NCBI RefSeq assembly: GCF_900094805.1
Contig: NZ_FMAT01000002.1
Location: forward strand, 513,831 to 577,830
DNA length: 64,000 nucleotides
DNA from: Arthrobacter sp. NIO-1057
Lineage (GTDB): Bacteria > Actinomycetota > Actinomycetes > Actinomycetales > Micrococcaceae
Direction: 5' to 3'
Of the stretch, positions 63,853-64,000 are shown in pieces. Within the stretch, counting starts at the first letter, position 1; the number at the start of each line of letters is the position of its first letter. Under the pieces are notes generated by a model. It saw only the letters and a program-made list of their open reading frames with translations, had not been told where the DNA came from and ran no database searches. Both the position numbers and the translations under genes were made by a program.

Positions 63853-64000
63853 AATCACGAAGCACACAAACCATCCTGGTCATGTTCTTCCGGTGTCATG
63901 TCATCTGTGCAAAACAAACACACTTGCTTGCTTTGTTTTATGGCTCGAGGTTGTTGTCTCGTAACCGCATAGTGAACGCGAACAGCATACTAAATTTTGC
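63853..64000 (-). other. 23S-5S intergenic spacer (partial)
   Basis: No mature 23S sequence is recognised within it. It contains ATGACACCG before the 5S, as in the other copy, and the segment TTCGCGTTCACTATGCGGTT resembling actinobacterial rRNA operon spacers. Confidence 0.5.

Overview
The window looks like chromosomal DNA of a moderately GC-rich actinobacterium, most likely a member of the Micrococcaceae (Arthrobacter/Glutamicibacter-like). Signs of this are the mycobacterial-type SerC, the DUF3027 and DUF3263 proteins, a groEL without groES under CIRCE control, an MsiK-type sugar ABC ATPase, a WXG100 protein, frequent GTG/TTG starts, many apparently leaderless genes, and c-di-AMP riboswitches in front of cell-wall hydrolases. 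The genus is an inference. I see no insertion sequence, prophage or CRISPR array.

Left part (1-21831): an FtsX/MacB-type ABC exporter (cut by the left edge), a CDF metal exporter with its ArsR repressor, two alkylation-repair glycosylases (tag, alkA-like), a candidate structured RNA, an iron-siderophore reductase-like gene, a thioesterase and an App1-like phosphatase. Next comes a glutarate/glutaryl-CoA catabolic module (GntR regulator, CoA-transferase, glutaryl-CoA dehydrogenase, 3-hydroxyacyl-CoA dehydrogenase) with a clear palindromic operator. An inositol-phosphatase gene is followed by an arginine/guanidino-compound module (TPP decarboxylase overlapping a guanidinobutyrase/agmatinase, with an XRE-cupin regulator and operator-like palindromes). 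DinB, a membrane-bound ferritin-like protein and a LOG-family gene broken by a frameshift in a G7 run close this part.

Middle part (21918-46106): a large SWIM/SNF2 helicase, a ProP-type osmolyte transporter behind a long leader, sucCD, pcrA/uvrD, tRNA-Arg(CCU), a ROK repressor, a Nudix hydrolase and an HNH nuclease. Two neighbouring peptidoglycan hydrolases (NlpC/P60 and M23) each follow their own c-di-AMP (ydaO-type) riboswitch. DtxR/IdeR, serC, DUF3027, a cold-shock-domain protein, a two-component system, a lone WXG100 protein and a DUF4031-HD protein follow.

Right part (46107-64000): groEL with two CIRCE elements, a LytR_C protein, DUF3263, ung, a ThrE-type exporter, an LLM flavin oxidoreductase and tRNA-Val(CAC). 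A GNAT gene, a two-gene type II restriction-modification system, a DUF808 membrane protein, tRNA-Thr(UGU), a DsbA-like thiol oxidoreductase, otsA-otsB trehalose synthesis and an MsiK/UgpC ATPase come next. The window ends with two 5S rRNA genes on the minus strand: one apparently the end of an rRNA operon lying to the right, the other standing alone with its own promoter-like sequence.

The window is mostly housekeeping and metabolic DNA. The most interesting items are the arginine/guanidino module and its operators, the candidate structured RNA at 5655-5863, the restriction-modification pair, the paired riboswitches, the solitary 5S gene, the frameshifted LOG gene and a Tag glycosylase that has lost most of its zinc ligands.
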